Shown here in pieces: positions 1 through 6,531 of a DNA stretch of 18,095 bases. Below the pieces are notes generated by a model that worked only from the letters and a program-made list of their open reading frames with translations, was not told the origin of the DNA and searched no databases. The stretch is from positions 1 to 18,095 of the forward strand of contig CAXBLG010000071.1 of assembly GCA_963976395.1 (NCBI GenBank). Direction: 5' to 3'. Origin of the DNA: UBA11612 sp963976395. GTDB lineage: Bacteria > Pseudomonadota > Alphaproteobacteria > Rhodospirillales > Rhodospirillaceae. The stretch's first letter is position 1. Each line of letters opens with the position of its first letter. The translations under genes and the position numbers were made by a program.

Positions 1-173
1 CCATCTTCGGTCATCGCTACAGAAACCTTGTCGATTAAGCCTCGTAACAGCTCGTTGGCCTCATACTGACTCTCTGAGTCAGCGAGAGTTTCGGCGAGGC
101 GCTCCACTTTGGCTTGGTATATTTCGGACAATTTTGGGTGAAATCTGATCGTTGACGGAATTGGAGCGGACAT
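1..173 (-). pseudogene. Large serine recombinase, C-terminal fragment (runs off left edge)
   Basis: Reading minus from an ATG at 173, the frame stays open to the window edge (57 codons). It carries a helical stretch with the key words RFHPKLSEIYQAKVERL and LLRGLIDKV. This matches the conserved region near the C-terminus of large serine site-specific recombinases (resolvase/recombinase family with zinc ribbon and coiled coil), where a 'KV..L...L.d...r.eA.e.lR.LI..I' pattern precedes the last strand. A full protein would have several hundred residues upstream. Here an in-frame TAG lies at 192-194, and no zinc ribbon or catalytic domain is visible in 174-451, so the N-terminal part is missing. 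It is most likely a remnant of an integrated element. The family call is by pattern recognition. A short stand-alone ORF starting at 173 is possible, but no clear ribosome binding site supports it. Confidence 0.55.
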
Positions 174-451
174 TTGAGGCCGGGCCCAAGTCTATATTTC
201 TATCGACGGCAAGTCGAACTGTCGGGGGGTGCGCCTCCCCTCAACCTATCGGTAAGCCGCTGATTTCAAATAGAAGTTAGCGGCTTTCCTTTTCTATTCG
301 TACCTATCAGCCTTTTCCCGTCAGTATAAGTACGGCAATCACAGTTCCCATTATAGCCTAACGTGCAACAATTGCTTCCCGAATAACCGCTCAGAGATGT
401 TAAATTTGACACTGTGACGGGAATTCGGAAGCTAACTAAAGGGGAAAGTCA
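174..451. other. Intergenic region upstream of the amidase gene
   Basis: No gene is visible. The region holds a G-rich run (six G at 224-229), an inverted repeat at 254-286 and an AT-richer stretch before the amidase. A TTGACA hexamer at 406-411 resembles a sigma70 -35 box, but no convincing -10 lies 17 bases downstream. The amidase ribosome binding site is the purine run GGGGAAA at 441-447. Confidence 0.5.
254..286. terminator. Inverted repeat, possible weak terminator
   Basis: AAGCCGCT (254-261) pairs perfectly with AGCGGCTT (279-286) across a 17-base loop. On plus it is followed by TCCTTTTC, a poor U-tract. It lies between the recombinase remnant and the amidase gene. It may be a terminator left from a lost gene or a regulator site. 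Confidence 0.35.
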
Positions 452-2164
452 ATGAATGCAGGGATGCGTAGTCTGTGCGTGACCACACTGCTTATCGCGC
501 CATTAATGTTGCTTCAGGCCTGTGAGATGACCCAAGAGGCTGAAAATCCACAGTTCAATATTGTGGAAGCCTCAATTCCTGAATTGCAAGCAGCTCTTGC
601 AGACGGCAGGGTTACATCCAGAGAGTTGGTAACCCAATATCTAGTCCGTATTGGCTTGTATGATCATAAACTCAATGCTGCGGTTTCCATCAATCCGAAT
701 GCGTTGATGTTGGCAGACGAACTGGATGCAGAGCGGGCAGCAGGCAATCTGCGCGGACCCCTTCATGGTATTCCGGTTGCCGTAAAGGATAACATTCATA
801 CTGCAACCGATATGCCCACCACTGGGGGAACGCTCGCGCTTCGGGATTATTGGCCGCCCTACGATGCGACGCTTGTTGAAAATCTAAAGGATGCTGGTGC
901 GATAATTCTTGCGAAATCCACTTTAACTGAGCTCGCGAACTGGATGGCGGGTCCACCGACGCAAATGGTGTCGGGATACAATGCTATAGCTGGTCAAAGC
1001 TATAATCCCTACGATCCGCGCGCATACCCGAACGGTGAGCCGTTGCTCGATACCGGAGGGTCTAGTTCGGGGATCGGTGTTGCGGCCAACATGTGGGCGG
1101 GCAGCGTGGGCACCGATACTGGGGGCTCTGTCATGAGTCCGACAAACGCAAATATGCTCGCAGGCCTGCGCCCTTCCACGGGGCGCATCAGCCGCTATGG
1201 TATTATCCCCGTAACTCTCGACCAGGACACTGCAGGGCCTATGACAAAATCTGTCGCTGGCGTGGCGATCATGCTGGGCGCATTGGAAGGCAAAGAACCT
1301 GATCCCAACGATCCGGCCACAACATTCTGCGAACCACCGGAAAACAATGACTATACGCCGTTTTTAGATGCCAATGCCTTGAAAGGCGCGCGCATCGGCA
1401 TCCCGCGCCTTGGTGTCACCGATCCGCTTCGCCTCCCGGGCACAGAGGTCGACCGGAAAGGACTTCGCGCGGATGAAGCCGAGGTGATGGCCGAAGCCAT
1501 TGCCGCGCTAGAAGCGGCGGGCGCGGTGGTCGTTGATCCTGCCGATTTCCCCAGCTTGACAACAACCGATCCTGAGGAAAATTATGCTCTCAGACGTATA
1601 TGCCAAACTGGCGGTCCCTCCGGTGTCAACGAAACCTGCTCGATTGTATTTAACTACGGAGCAAAGCGCGATTTCAATCTTTGGATTGAAACTCTGGGAG
1701 ACACAGCGCCGTTCGACTCTCTGACCGACCTCAGAAATTGGAACCTGGAAAACAGGAATCTCGGCACACTCCGGTATAACCAGTCGCGGCTTGATAGCTC
1801 CGATTTTACTGACCTGGAGGCCGATCGCACGCGCTATGAATCAGATCTGGCCTTGGGCCTTGAAATGAGCCGCGAGAAGGGAATCGATGCGGTTCTTGAA
1901 ACCCACAATCTCGACGCCCTCATGTTTCCCGCGACCGGCGCTGCACAATTTGCATCACGCGCCGGGTATCCGGGGATGGTCGTTCCCTTTGGCATGGTTA
2001 CTAACCCGAGAAATGCCAACGATCCAGAGATGGCTGACGTGAGAAACCGGCCCTTCGGCGTAAGCTTTACCGGTCCACACTGCAGCGATGGGCGCATGCT
2101 GGCGATTGCTTATGCGTTTGAACAAGCGACCAAAAAACGAGTACCGCCCGCTTCAACACCGTAG
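452..2164 (+). CDS. Amidase-signature family lipoprotein
   Basis: This is a 570-residue amidase-signature (AS) hydrolase, a family that splits C-N bonds of amides with a Ser-cisSer-Lys triad. The lysine is K112 in GIPVAVKDN, the cis-serine lies in the GGSSSG block (S204-S206), and the nucleophile is S226 in GTDTGGS. The cis-Ser to Ser spacing is about two residues shorter than in peptide amidase or FAAH, as judged by eye. Residues 1-24 form a signal peptide ending in the lipobox LQAC (Cys24), so the enzyme is probably a membrane-anchored periplasmic lipoprotein rather than a GatA subunit. The substrate cannot be read from sequence. The GGGGAAA purine run 4 bases before ATG 452 supports this start. 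It stands alone on plus and is followed by 450 bases without a gene. A fossil of a close paralogue's C-terminus lies at 8592-8672. Confidence 0.9.
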   Translation: MNAGMRSLCVTTLLIAPLMLLQACEMTQEAENPQFNIVEASIPELQAALADGRVTSRELVTQYLVRIGLYDHKLNAAVSINPNALMLADELDAERAAGNLRGPLHGIPVAVKDNIHTATDMPTTGGTLALRDYWPPYDATLVENLKDAGAIILAKSTLTELANWMAGPPTQMVSGYNAIAGQSYNPYDPRAYPNGEPLLDTGGSSSGIGVAANMWAGSVGTDTGGSVMSPTNANMLAGLRPSTGRISRYGIIPVTLDQDTAGPMTKSVAGVAIMLGALEGKEPDPNDPATTFCEPPENNDYTPFLDANALKGARIGIPRLGVTDPLRLPGTEVDRKGLRADEAEVMAEAIAALEAAGAVVVDPADFPSLTTTDPEENYALRRICQTGGPSGVNETCSIVFNYGAKRDFNLWIETLGDTAPFDSLTDLRNWNLENRNLGTLRYNQSRLDSSDFTDLEADRTRYESDLALGLEMSREKGIDAVLETHNLDALMFPATGAAQFASRAGYPGMVVPFGMVTNPRNANDPEMADVRNRPFGVSFTGPHCSDGRMLAIAYAFEQATKKRVPPASTP

Positions 2165-2457
2165 TTTGGATGTTGATATCGTCTTTACGGGGCGCAGCGA
2201 GCGTGACCCTGCTATACCGGATGGGCTGAGGTCTGAAATCTCGCGAGCACCGAATTGGCGTGACAAGTTACTCAGTTAATTGGGATTGGGTTAGGCGAAG
2301 GTTGGTGCGTGTCCCCGGACTAAACCTCAACAACGGGCAGGGTAAACTGTCGGGGGGGAGGGTCCCGGATTTGGGCCTATTTGTCTTTAGTCTGACAAAA
2401 GCCGAGGCTCCACACTGATTGTCACTTATTTTTCTGGTGTTCTTGGTGTTCGATAAA

Positions 2458-2474
2458 GGAGGAAGCGTTCCTCC
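2458..2474. other. Perfect short hairpin containing a Shine-Dalgarno-like sequence
   Basis: GGAGGAA (2458-2464) pairs with TTCCTCC (2468-2474) over a GCG loop. The left arm carries AGGAGG-like bases, but no ORF follows on plus. There is no T-run, so it is not a clear intrinsic terminator. It may help end amidase transcription. Confidence 0.4.
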
Positions 2475-2485
2475 GCTATCATTTC

Positions 2486-2502
2486 TCCAATATATTTTAA
2501 TA
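2486..2502. repeat. AT-rich 17-bp repeat, copy 1
   Basis: The 17-mer TCCAATATATTTTAATA occurs here and again, exact and in the same orientation, at 14460-14476. The two copies bracket the whole minus-strand gene cluster. Confidence 0.6.
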
Positions 2503-2557
2503 CGCTAGCGCTTTATTAAGCGCGCGTTATTCCAGAAGTGATTATTCAAGGATCGCT

Positions 2558-2594
2558 CAAAATAAAACGGCCCCCACCGTGAGGCGAGGGCCGT
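2558..2594 (-). terminator. Rho-independent terminator of the DUF1592/DUF1552 operon
   Basis: Read on minus, ACGGCCC (2594-2588) pairs with GGGCCGT (2573-2567) and is followed directly by a T-rich run (TTTTATT, about 2567-2561). It begins 20 bases past the stop of the last minus-strand gene (2615), where a terminator of the four-gene operon would be expected. Confidence 0.8.
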
Positions 2595-2614
2595 CATAAT
2601 TAAGCGCTGCAGCC

Positions 2615-3742
2615 TTAGCGTTCGGTGGCGCTGGCGGTGCGGGTCACGCTGGGCGCATCCGGCGTTGCCTCCGCAACATTAGCGACATTACTGTCCGGAT
2701 GCTCAATGTACACCTGGGCCATGTCGAGTGTGATGGCGCTGGAAATCGCGGTCATCGTTCCGCTTGCATCCGGGAAACCATCCGCGTTTTTACGGATCTG
2801 CCAATAGAACTCCGGCGCTTCCAATTGGCCGTAGGACAGATGGTGCGTGGACCAACCCGTCAGCCACTTGTAAAGCGAGTCCACGTCGTAGTAGCCGCCG
2901 ATCAGTCCGTTGGCCGAGGTCGGCGTCAGTTCCATGCTGAAGCGCATGTCGCGCACCTGCAACGAATAGGGCGCGCCGGGGAAAATCTGCCAGGGCCACT
3001 TGCCGTCGTGGGCTTCGGTCGTCAGTACGCCGTCTTCGATTTTACCCTTGAACGTCTGGATGACTTTCTGGCCGTAGTGCATGTCCACCCGCTGGGTGCC
3101 GCCGGGGGCGACTTTTTCACCCGAAGCGTCAAGCAGCAGAGGATCGCCGCCGCGATAGATTGTCACCGTTACGTCTGGATCGTTGGCGAGATCGTCTACC
3201 TCGGTGATTTCGAGCAGAATTCGCTGATAGCCAAAACTGGGAATCTGCTTGTTGGCGAAGAGCTGAAGTTGGCCTTCCGGTCCGCGGAACTGCGAGTTGC
3301 AGCCCGTTACGCGGAAAAAGGAGTTGTCGATGCCCTTTTCGCCGGTGGGGCTGGTGAAGTCGTCTTCATCCACCTTGCCGTCGAGATTAAGCCCGTTGGC
3401 AGTGTTGCCGCTCACCTGGATGTACTCGAACTGATTATCGCCCAGATCCTTGGGGTACATCTTGATGGCTTCTCGGGCCAGCTGGGTCTCGCCGACGGGT
3501 CCTAAGTCTGGATACAGCGCCTTAAAAATTTCGCGCGGACCATTAGGGGAGAGACCCCTCGGGCACTCCTCCTTGCCGCCCGGCGTCTGGTACATGGTCC
3601 AATGCAACTGGGTGGTTACGTAACCGATCCGGCGGTCCTTGATGATGGATTCGCCTTCGGCGGCCTGGGCTCCGAACGTGAAACCGGCGGCTAACGTGCC
3701 GACGAGCGCCGCCCCGCAGATTTTCTTGGATAAAAACGTCAT
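2615..3742 (-). CDS. Exported protein of unknown family, last gene of the DUF1592/DUF1552 operon
   Basis: I do not recognise this 375-residue protein as a named family. It begins with a Sec-type signal peptide (KK, hydrophobic core, cleavage after FGAQA near residue 28). The mature part has two cysteines (about C60 and C148), an acidic loop NLDGKVDEDDF at about 119-129 that looks like a D-x-D-G calcium-binding loop, a following SPTGEKGIDN segment, and aromatic-rich stretches near 290-315. The C-terminal tail is Ala/Thr/Ser rich. ATG 3742 is chosen because GGAGGAA lies just upstream and the signal peptide begins there; the open frame further upstream is antisense to the preceding gene. The gap to that gene is 37 bases, and a terminator follows. 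It is probably a periplasmic or surface partner of the three genes before it. The calcium idea is inference. Confidence 0.8.
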   Translation of the reverse strand: MTFLSKKICGAALVGTLAAGFTFGAQAAEGESIIKDRRIGYVTTQLHWTMYQTPGGKEECPRGLSPNGPREIFKALYPDLGPVGETQLAREAIKMYPKDLGDNQFEYIQVSGNTANGLNLDGKVDEDDFTSPTGEKGIDNSFFRVTGCNSQFRGPEGQLQLFANKQIPSFGYQRILLEITEVDDLANDPDVTVTIYRGGDPLLLDASGEKVAPGGTQRVDMHYGQKVIQTFKGKIEDGVLTTEAHDGKWPWQIFPGAPYSLQVRDMRFSMELTPTSANGLIGGYYDVDSLYKWLTGWSTHHLSYGQLEAPEFYWQIRKNADGFPDASGTMTAISSAITLDMAQVYIEHPDSNVANVAEATPDAPSVTRTASATER

Positions 3743-3779
3743 GTGTTCCTCCACAATGAACCTTGATGAAGACGCAGCG

Positions 3780-5135
3780 TTAGCCGCGGCGTCCAAATTC
3801 CTCACGCACGTAAAAGGCCCGGAAACCGTTGCGCTTGCCTTGCCATTCGCCGATTGCGTTACCTTCAATGTCGCCAGGCTCTTTGTCACCTGCATAAGTG
3901 TACAGCGGACGGCCCATATAAGCCCACACGCGCAGAGCGTTCTCTTGGCCGGCCTCCGCACTACGGCCGGTCTGGGGATCCACGTAGACGACACTCCATA
4001 GCAAGCTCGGGCTTTTCGCGTTCGCAGCCGCTTCAACGTAAGGCCACATCTTCAGGGCACGATCCCAATTGCCGCCGCCCGCGATGGCGATGCGATAGAC
4101 TTGCGGGCTGTCCATAGTGTCGCATGCCAGTTGATCTAAAGAGTCATCGCCACATGTGTAGTAGTAGATGGTGTTACCGTCGGAGTCTGCCAGCACATCG
4201 CCAACATCAGACATCTGCACGGTAAGTTCTTCCGGATGCTTTGGCGCCAGCTGAGTATATACGTTGTTCCAGCCCGGCACATCGCCGCCGGAAAGGCTGG
4301 CGCGCGAAGTGTCATCCGAATAGGTGTAAATCGGCTTCTCACGGAAGGCCCACTGGCGAACGCCGGGCGCGCGGTCGATGAGTGTCCATTCGCCCTGGGG
4401 CTGCGCAGCCAACGGTGCCGTCATCGGAATCCAGATACGGGCGCAATCGCCGATGCAGTTGGACTTGTTGGGTGCGTCGCCATCCCATGCATAAACAGAA
4501 TAACCCTCTGCGTTCACCACCAAGCGTCCCCCGATGGTTGTGATGACATTGAGTCCGGGCGGAACGTTGGGTGGGGGACCGACGGGTAAGCGTGCGGGCG
4601 CTGTGCCGCTACCGCCGTCTTCGCGCGTGGCGGACCCGCCATTGGTCTCGGCCGGTGCATTGTCGAGAATGGAGGTATAGACCGGGAGTTCGTCGTAGGC
4701 CCACTGCTTGGTGCCGTCCGTGCGTGCGACCACAGTCCAGCGGCCTATGGGCTCGGCATCGTCAGACGCGAGTTCCGGCGGCCATGTTTCTGCGCAGGAG
4801 AGACGTTTATCAAGTTCGGGAAGGTCCATGCCTGGCGGCCAGGGACTCATCATGCCGGCGGTCTTGATCGTGATTTCGTCCCCGCAAACCGACTTGCCTT
4901 TGGGATCGCCCGCGAAGCCGACACGCATTGCCTTCTGCGGCCATACGTACAGTGTCTTGCCTTGCTCATTGGCGAACACCGGGCCGTCCAAGTCAGTATT
5001 TATGACCTGGATGCCGGGGGGCATCGGCACATCGCTGTGATCCTCGAAAACGCGCTGCTCGACGGCGCCCACGGACGCGCATATCCCGATGAGAGAGACG
5101 CCAGCAATCATAAGCGCACTAACAGATTGTTTCAT
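3780..5135 (-). CDS. Exported protein with secreted-repeat (PF03640/COG4315-type) units
   Basis: The protein has 451 residues and a signal peptide at about 1-24 (hydrophobic stretch, then ICASVGA), with no clear lipobox cysteine. It contains recurring units of the 'secreted repeat of unknown function' family (PF03640, Lipoprotein_15), recognised by 'N/DG.tlY.w' and 'W.....d.g.kQWAY...PlYtY' patterns. Unit 1 is at about 52-155 (GKTLYVW; GTKQWAYDELPVY). Unit 2 is at about 204-274 (GYSVYAWDGD, CIGDC at 227-231, RQWAFREKPIYTY). Unit 3 is at about 313-440, more diverged (GNTIYYYTCGDD; LRVWAYMGRPLYTYAGDKEPGD). Pro/Gly-rich linkers join the units. Family function is unknown. The start at 5135 follows the DUF1552 stop by 29 bases and has a weak ribosome site. 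The long open frame upstream of this ATG is a shadow of the DUF1552 gene. Confidence 0.82.
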   Translation of the reverse strand: MKQSVSALMIAGVSLIGICASVGAVEQRVFEDHSDVPMPPGIQVINTDLDGPVFANEQGKTLYVWPQKAMRVGFAGDPKGKSVCGDEITIKTAGMMSPWPPGMDLPELDKRLSCAETWPPELASDDAEPIGRWTVVARTDGTKQWAYDELPVYTSILDNAPAETNGGSATREDGGSGTAPARLPVGPPPNVPPGLNVITTIGGRLVVNAEGYSVYAWDGDAPNKSNCIGDCARIWIPMTAPLAAQPQGEWTLIDRAPGVRQWAFREKPIYTYSDDTSRASLSGGDVPGWNNVYTQLAPKHPEELTVQMSDVGDVLADSDGNTIYYYTCGDDSLDQLACDTMDSPQVYRIAIAGGGNWDRALKMWPYVEAAANAKSPSLLWSVVYVDPQTGRSAEAGQENALRVWAYMGRPLYTYAGDKEPGDIEGNAIGEWQGKRNGFRAFYVREEFGRRG

Positions 5136-5164
5136 GCCTCGTATCCTTTGAACGTAGGGAGACA

Positions 5165-6514
5165 TCAGACGACGATCTCGCCGATTTCCTTGTTGGTCTG
5201 GTTGCTCTGGTTGCCCCAGTGTGGAACGTCCATGCCGATGGCCTTCATCATGGTATAGCCCAGGCGGCAGCCGGTGGTGCCGTTGCCGTCGATATGCAAG
5301 CCGGTTTTGATCTTGCCGCCGGCGCGTCCTGCCGAGAACATCGGCAGACCGTCGATGGAATGAATCTTCGCGAACGACTGATCGGTCGAGGCGTAGATCA
5401 TCATGTTGTCGAGGAGAGTGCCGTCGCCTTCCTTCACCTTGGCAAAAGCATCGACGAAATAGGCCCAGTTCTCGAACGCGCGGCGCAGGAACCACGATAC
5501 CATCGGCTGATAGCCCAACTGTTCGTCGACACCTTCCTCGTGGCTGGCCGTGTGATGCGGTTTCTCGTAGCCGACCTTGGTCGTGGAAGCGAACGACTTC
5601 GAATAGAGCATATTGAAAACACGGGTCTGGTCGCAGGCGATCGCCATCACGAGAAGATCGGTCATCATCTGATGGCGACGCCCAAGGAGAACGGAATCGA
5701 CGCCGGTGGGAAGATCGTCTTTGAGGGCTCCCGGAGGAACGCACGCTTCGCGTGGCTCAGGTTTGGTGAGCTGCCGCTCGAACTGTATTTCCAGGTCGCG
5801 AAGGCTCGTAAAGTACTGGTCGAGGCGCTGTTTATCTTCCGCGCCCACCATGGAAGAGAGCTTCTTGGTGTTGTCCATCACGCTTGAAATGACGCTCTGA
5901 CGGACCATGATCTTGGGGTTCGGCTTAAATTCTGCAGCGTTCGGGTTTTGGAAGTCTGGGCCGAAGATGGTGGTGTACAGACCAAGCGCGGAGCCTTCTG
6001 CGGTGTTGATCGAACTCGCGCTTTCGTAGGACTGCGTGTCGCGCGGATCGCCGGTCGCGGTCATGGTGAGGTGGGCGAACGGAGTGACGTTGCCGATCTG
6101 CTTTGCCACGGTCACGTCGATGGTTTCGCCCGGACGGTCGTTGTTGTTCATCGGGGCGGCACCGGAGCGCAAGATCATCCAGCCAGTGGTGTGGCAGAGG
6201 TTCGGGGCCGCGTCGCGGAAGCCATTAAAATTGGTGTAGAGGTTGATGTGCTTTTGCACATTCTTCAGGGACTCAATCTCCTCGGGGAGTTCCCAGTGCG
6301 CGCCGGTCTGCTTAGGTGTAAATATCTTTTCGCTCATGCCAAGGCCCCAGCCCCAGGTGCCGAAGCGGACCGGCAATGGGGAGCCATTGGCGAGGGCATC
6401 GCCGTTTCCGTTCAGAAACACGTTCAAAAGCGGAAGGCCGACGGTAATCGCGGAGCCGCCCATCATGCCGCGCAGGACGCGGCGACGGCTAAGGGATTTC
6501 AGGAAAGATTGCAT
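5165..6514 (-). CDS. Tat-exported DUF1552 (HXXSHH family) protein
   Basis: The 449-residue protein begins with a twin-arginine signal (SRRRVLRGMMGG, residues 9-20, then a hydrophobic stretch to about 42). This implies export in folded form, often a sign of a bound cofactor or metal. The body matches PF07586 (DUF1552, HXXSHH), a family known from planctomycetes, myxobacteria and some proteobacteria: WGWGLG near 54, the LCHTTGW region near 106-112, and the name motif at 321-326. Here the motif reads HTASHE, so H321, S324 and H325 are kept while the final His is Glu. Other family words are RDLEIQFERQL near 239-249 and YASTDQSFAKIH near 374-385. AGGAGG before ATG 6514 supports the start. It lies 17 bases after the DUF1592 gene, its usual partner. 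No reaction is established for the family. Confidence 0.88.
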   Translation of the reverse strand: MQSFLKSLSRRRVLRGMMGGSAITVGLPLLNVFLNGNGDALANGSPLPVRFGTWGWGLGMSEKIFTPKQTGAHWELPEEIESLKNVQKHINLYTNFNGFRDAAPNLCHTTGWMILRSGAAPMNNNDRPGETIDVTVAKQIGNVTPFAHLTMTATGDPRDTQSYESASSINTAEGSALGLYTTIFGPDFQNPNAAEFKPNPKIMVRQSVISSVMDNTKKLSSMVGAEDKQRLDQYFTSLRDLEIQFERQLTKPEPREACVPPGALKDDLPTGVDSVLLGRRHQMMTDLLVMAIACDQTRVFNMLYSKSFASTTKVGYEKPHHTASHEEGVDEQLGYQPMVSWFLRRAFENWAYFVDAFAKVKEGDGTLLDNMMIYASTDQSFAKIHSIDGLPMFSAGRAGGKIKTGLHIDGNGTTGCRLGYTMMKAIGMDVPHWGNQSNQTNKEIGEIVV

Positions 6515-6531
6515 AAGGTCCTCCTCTGGAA

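Larger units (their letters stand above)
2165..2614. other. Intergenic region between convergent amidase and exported-protein operon
   Basis: No coding region is supported. The stretch contains a seven-G run at 2352-2358, a weak inverted repeat (TTTGTC 2380-2385 with GACAAA 2394-2399), a direct repeat GGTGTTC-TT-GGTGTTC near 2435-2451, a perfect GGAGGAA/TTCCTCC hairpin at 2458-2474, an AT-rich 17-mer at 2486-2502 that recurs at 14460-14476, and the minus-strand terminator at 2558-2594. It could be the scar of a lost gene. Confidence 0.5.

Noticed and set aside
1720..1734. GACCGACC word resembling the operator at 8407-8420
   Set aside because: It lies inside the amidase coding region, has no palindrome partner, and is likely a chance match.
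2699..3505. 268-codon open frame on plus
   Set aside because: It lies wholly antisense to the exported protein at 2615-3742, has no ribosome site, and its protein looks like a frame shadow.
3743..4036. Upstream extension of the last operon gene to 4036
   Set aside because: It overlaps the secreted-repeat gene, while a ribosome site and signal peptide mark ATG 3742.
5136..5744. Upstream extension of the secreted-repeat ORF to 5744
   Set aside because: The extension overlaps the DUF1552 gene in another frame and has an Arg/His-rich shadow composition. The signal peptide begins at 5135.
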